Shown here one piece after another: positions 7,927 to 10,707 of a DNA stretch of 10,707 nucleotides (within the stretch, counting starts at the first letter, position 1; every line of letters starts with the position of its first letter). Made by a program: the position numbers and the translations under genes. A model generated the notes under the pieces. It did no database searches. It saw only the letters and a list, made by a program, of their open reading frames with translations, and was not told the origin of the DNA. The stretch covers positions 1 to 10,707 of the forward strand of contig CAMDAN010000083.1 of NCBI GenBank assembly GCA_945888535.1, written 5' to 3'. Source of the DNA: Bordetella parapertussis (lineage in GTDB: Bacteria; Pseudomonadota; Gammaproteobacteria; Burkholderiales; Burkholderiaceae_C).

Positions 7927-8571
7927 ATGAATCTATACACAAGTAAAGACCAAAATTATTTTTCAAATGCGCGAACTGAAATCCAACCTTTTCTTCCTGA
8001 GAAAAACTGGGGAGCGGCTTCAGTATTAGAAATAGGCTGCGCCGAAGGGTTTACGCTGGCGTGGCTGAAAAAAATAGGCTACTGCTCTTGGAGCGCAGGG
8101 ATTGATCCATACGTTAACGTTGATTTATTTCAGCGCGGTATTGATTATTTCTCGAATACGGATATTGAAAAAAACATTTCTGAAATCTCTATTGATGCGG
8201 TTGACCTCATCCTTTGTCTTGATGTGCTAGAACACTTAGTAAATCCTTGGCAAACCCTGCAACTCCTCACTAAGTTTTTGAAGCCAGGGGGAAGGATGAT
8301 CATTAGTCTGCCCAATGTAAGAAACTATCATGTAGTCACTGATTTGGCGATTCGCGGTAAATTTAAATACACTGAATCCGGCATCATGGATCAAACGCAC
8401 TTAAGATTTTTTACAAAAACTTCCGCTATCACCATGATTGAGGGGGCAGAGTTGAAAGTCATTGAATGTCGAGCAACTGAATCAGACCGATGGCAAAAAA
8501 AAATAACGAAATTTCTAGGGCTTGAGGAATTGACTGCAAAGCAATTTATATTTGTCGCCGAACACTTTTGA
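7927..8571 (+). CDS. Class I SAM-dependent methyltransferase
   Basis: Transfers a methyl group from S-adenosylmethionine, probably to a sugar of the surface glycan given its neighbours; the acceptor is unknown. Seen: motif I VLEIGCAEG (33-41), acidic residue Asp60 after strand 2, DLILCLDVLEHL (93-104), and LKPGGRMIISLPN (118-130), the UbiG/Coq3-like pattern common in capsule and LPS clusters. The later DQTHLRFFT segment (155-163) is also typical of glycan-cluster members. The start at 7927 is preferred over the in-frame ATG at 7882, which would overlap the deacetylase by 43 bases; 7927 follows that gene's TAA by 2 bases and has GGA upstream. The product is 214 residues. A run of nine A at 8495-8503 lies near the 3' end. 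Confidence 0.85.
   Translation: MNLYTSKDQNYFSNARTEIQPFLPEKNWGAASVLEIGCAEGFTLAWLKKIGYCSWSAGIDPYVNVDLFQRGIDYFSNTDIEKNISEISIDAVDLILCLDVLEHLVNPWQTLQLLTKFLKPGGRMIISLPNVRNYHVVTDLAIRGKFKYTESGIMDQTHLRFFTKTSAITMIEGAELKVIECRATESDRWQKKITKFLGLEELTAKQFIFVAEHF
8495..8503 (+). repeat. Poly-A tract (A9) inside the methyltransferase gene
   Basis: Nine consecutive A encode the end of Q190, K191, K192 and the first base of I193. Loss of one A creates TAA immediately after K192. Gain of one A leads to a TGA about eight codons later. Either change removes the last 22 residues, so this is a candidate slippage site, though a tract of nine is only modest. Confidence 0.6.
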
Positions 8572-8580
8572 ATCTCATTT

Positions 8581-9474
8581 ATGCCACAGTACCCAATTGT
8601 TCTTTACTGCAAAAGCTATAAAAGAGACCTCAAGCGAACCAAGCGACTAGTATTATCTATAGATAAGTACAACACTGAAAATATTCCATTTTATGTTTCT
8701 GTACCAAAAGCTGACTTACCGCTTTTTCTTACTGAATTAGGCGGCACTACAGCTAAATTAATCAGTGACGAAGAGATTATTGAGAAGAACCCGCATATTA
8801 GTCAAGAAAAAGTCAATCTTTTACATGGCAATTTCTCTCAGCAAATAGTCAAATCAGAGTTTTGGCGCCTCAATTTATCAGAAACATATTTATGCCTTGA
8901 TTCAGATTCTGTATTTATTCGCCCATTTACCACTGAACTTTTTCTTTCATCTGACTCAACCCCCTACACCGTGATTGACGAAGGAAGAGAAATCCTCGAT
9001 ATTGCACTTTACTCTAGGAAAATATCTGTATTGGATAATTTTTACCGAGAGTCGAAACAGTTTCAAAAAATCTTTGGCCGAATTGGTCGATGCTACAGTT
9101 TTGGCCCTAATCCATTAATTTGGAGCCGGTTGGTATGGGAAAGTCTCGAAAGAGAATACCTATTACCAAATGGTCTCAGTTTTTATGATGCTGTTTTAAG
9201 TGCCCCAATAGACGCCAACTGGTATGGAGAGGCATTATTAAAGTACAAAGCTATACCACTATTGCCATGCCAGCCACTATTTAAGGTCTACCACTACGCA
9301 TGGCAAATGGATCGTGACATTCGTGCCAATATCGGATTGCCTGAGCTTGCAAAACTATATGCCGGGGTTATTTATCAGTCAACCTGGGAGCGTGAACTCG
9401 ATTGGCCGAGTGAGCAAGGAAACTGGTCTTCTCGCTTAGCTAGGCGCTTACGACGCCGACTTGGTCGAATTTAA
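8581..9474 (+). CDS. Putative glycosyltransferase, DUF6492-like
   Basis: 297 residues, resembling from memory the DUF6492 group of GT-A-like proteins found in polysaccharide clusters; no member function is certain to me. Seen: N-terminal YPIVLYCKSYKRDL, then PFYVSVPKADLPLF (36-49), and a hydrophobic strand ending in the D-S-D motif 107-109 within YLCLDSDSVF. Such a motif normally holds the metal and nucleotide sugar. A later GPNPLIWSR (175-183) and the acidic E217 (WYGEALL) may form the acceptor side. The C-terminus is very basic (RLARRLRRRLGR), which could help attachment to the inner membrane. No signal peptide is seen. It starts 9 bases after the methyltransferase with no clear Shine-Dalgarno, and ends inside the convergent ligase gene. 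A sugar transferase role is inference from the DxD motif and context. Confidence 0.68.
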   Translation: MPQYPIVLYCKSYKRDLKRTKRLVLSIDKYNTENIPFYVSVPKADLPLFLTELGGTTAKLISDEEIIEKNPHISQEKVNLLHGNFSQQIVKSEFWRLNLSETYLCLDSDSVFIRPFTTELFLSSDSTPYTVIDEGREILDIALYSRKISVLDNFYRESKQFQKIFGRIGRCYSFGPNPLIWSRLVWESLEREYLLPNGLSFYDAVLSAPIDANWYGEALLKYKAIPLLPCQPLFKVYHYAWQMDRDIRANIGLPELAKLYAGVIYQSTWERELDWPSEQGNWSSRLARRLRRRLGRI

Positions 9475-10707
9475 TTGATTCACCTTTTTTGATTGAAGCA
9501 ACATAGTAAAAGCATAAGCTAAGACAAAGCCTTGCATTTCAAACATGTGATCTCTAAATACAGAATCAAAAAAAGCTCTAACAATCCAAAATAATGAGAG
9601 CGAAAACAATACAACGCCCCACACATTTAATTCGTCGTCGGAATTTCTCATGTTTTTAAATCCAATTTTTGAGAAGTTTATAAGTACAAACAGATAAAGC
9701 CCTGCTCCAACCCACCCAATTGCCAAGGCAGTGTCTATCCATCCATTGTGCGCATGGGCCATATCAATCATGGGTTCGGGGCATTCTTTTCTCAGCAATT
9801 TTTTATAGGCCTGGCGTGAGCCATCGATACCCCACGGATTTTTCGATACAAGCTCCACACCAGAGCGAAAAAGGATAACTCGAGATCCATCTCCGTTGTT
9901 GACACTCGCAATAATGCGTTCTGACTCTGCGCCTGATCCGTATTTATCAATAATTTCATGCTCGACACTCGCAGTTCCAAAGCATTGGACTTGCAATGCG
10001 TTACCAAGCAGCCCAGAAGTCATGCTTGATTCCATATTGCGCCAGCGAGAATCCGTTTTAGCTGCTAAACCAAATACAAGCAGCGACACAATTACCAAGC
10101 TTCCAAACAATATGAGTATCTGTTTTTTTTGGGTTTCGCGTTGCGACCAGTAAGCCACAAGAAATACCAGGCAAATTCCGAATATGCTAAATGCTAACCC
10201 TCCTCGCGACCGTGCAAGTGCCGTGCTCGATAAACAAGCGAGAATAAGAAATATAGCAATCAATTTAGATGATTTTTTGCAAGCCACTAAACTTGCAGCA
10301 AGCAATATGACTGCTTGGCCAGCCGCATAACCCAAGTCAGCATGGTGCGTCTCCCTACCCCATCCCTGAACGAGCGTCGATGCCTGCAAGGATTGAAAGG
10401 CAAGAATGCAAAGATGGATCAATATTGTTATGCAGCTCAAAAAACCAAGCTGAAGACTGCTTCCTATTCGATACGGCGCCAGTAACTGGGCTGCCCCAGC
10501 CCCACACACTGCGGCAAGCAAGCCCATTCCCCACTGTTTACCCAGACTTCCCCAGGCAACAGCGGAGTCTTGTGAAATGAATGGGAAAACAAGAAGATAA
10601 GCGGCCCAAATTAAAACGGGCACCGGTAATAGAGGAAATGAACGTATTTTGAAAAAATGCCAAGCCAGAGCCACCAATGCAATCAACAAAGAGAGTGAGC
10701 GTAAAGC
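9448..10707 (-). CDS. O-antigen ligase / polymerase family membrane protein (WaaL-like, 5' end outside window)
   Basis: Probably joins O-antigen or another undecaprenyl-linked glycan to lipid A-core on the periplasmic face of the inner membrane. The frame is still open at the right edge (six codons lie before the TTG at 10689), so that TTG is not taken as the start; 419 residues are visible. Numbering from the edge, there are many hydrophobic segments, for example about 5-19, 24-43, 60-76, 86-106, 125-142, 148-165, 172-187 and 195-214. A large loop follows (about 217-318), then helices near 323-345 and 363-380. The ARSRGG motif (165-170) and the loop-end AHAHNGWID (317-325) match the conserved Arg and His of the WaaL/Wzy_C superfamily. 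Two loop cysteines (about 242 and 309) could pair. Ligase and Wzy polymerase cannot be separated firmly by sequence; ligase is favoured by the linked core genes. It overlaps the convergent gene by 27 bases. Confidence 0.82.
   Translation of the reverse strand, partial: ALRSLSLLIALVALAWHFFKIRSFPLLPVPVLIWAAYLLVFPFISQDSAVAWGSLGKQWGMGLLAAVCGAGAAQLLAPYRIGSSLQLGFLSCITILIHLCILAFQSLQASTLVQGWGRETHHADLGYAAGQAVILLAASLVACKKSSKLIAIFLILACLSSTALARSRGGLAFSIFGICLVFLVAYWSQRETQKKQILILFGSLVIVSLLVFGLAAKTDSRWRNMESSMTSGLLGNALQVQCFGTASVEHEIIDKYGSGAESERIIASVNNGDGSRVILFRSGVELVSKNPWGIDGSRQAYKKLLRKECPEPMIDMAHAHNGWIDTALAIGWVGAGLYLFVLINFSKIGFKNMRNSDDELNVWGVVLFSLSLFWIVRAFFDSVFRDHMFEMQGFVLAYAFTMLLQSKKVNQLNSTKSAS
10123..10130 (-). 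repeat. Poly-A tract (A8 on the minus strand) inside the ligase gene
   Basis: Eight T on the plus strand, read as A8 in the ligase frame, encode part of the T-Q-K-K-Q segment between two membrane helices. A one-base change would shift the frame well before the periplasmic loop and the conserved histidine motif, giving an inactive protein. Confidence 0.5.

Noticed and set aside
10687..10689. TTG at 10689 as the ligase start
   Set aside because: The frame remains open to the edge with hydrophobic residues, and there is no ribosome site just upstream; the gene most likely starts beyond the window.

Overview
The window looks like chromosomal DNA from a Gram-negative proteobacterium, most likely Burkholderiales (a Comamonadaceae-like betaproteobacterium). 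That placement is inferred from recalled protein similarity (PutA, choline-sulfatase, the KdtX/WaaE-type glycosyltransferase and MsbA) and from the lipopolysaccharide (LPS) genes; no search was run. I see no tRNA, rRNA, CRISPR array, transposase or phage gene. Coding density is very high, and no stretch over about 155 bases lacks a gene.

Left half (about 1-4600), GC-rich metabolic genes. The 3' part of putA (bifunctional proline dehydrogenase / P5C dehydrogenase) enters from the left edge and ends right after its aldehyde dehydrogenase domain. It converges, with a 17-base gap, on a minus-strand gene for a very acidic 164-residue protein of unknown function. That gene is divergent from betC, a complete choline-sulfatase, across a 153-base intergenic region. 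PutA and BetC both act on compounds that serve as osmolytes and as carbon and nitrogen sources (proline, choline-O-sulfate), but nothing shows that they are co-regulated.

Right half (about 4696-10707), an LPS core/O-antigen assembly cluster. Five plus-strand genes form a tight run: a family 2 core glycosyltransferase, msbA (lipid A-core flippase), a polysaccharide deacetylase, a SAM-dependent methyltransferase and a DUF6492-like putative glycosyltransferase. Junctions are a 19-base overlap, a 4-base ATGA overlap, a 2-base gap and a 9-base gap. An O-antigen ligase/polymerase-family membrane protein converges from the minus strand, overlapping the last gene by 27 bases and running off the right edge. 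A plausible pathway is: core sugars added on the cytoplasmic face, lipid A-core flipped by MsbA, and glycan ligated in the periplasm by the ligase. The deacetylase, methyltransferase and putative glycosyltransferase would tailor the sugars.

Base composition falls sharply from the betC side to the msbA-to-ligase side. Long A/T homopolymers sit inside two of the AT-rich genes. Both fit a variable surface-glycan locus. I found no clear evidence of a wholly new system. The least described parts are the acidic orphan protein and the deacetylase-methyltransferase-DUF6492 trio.
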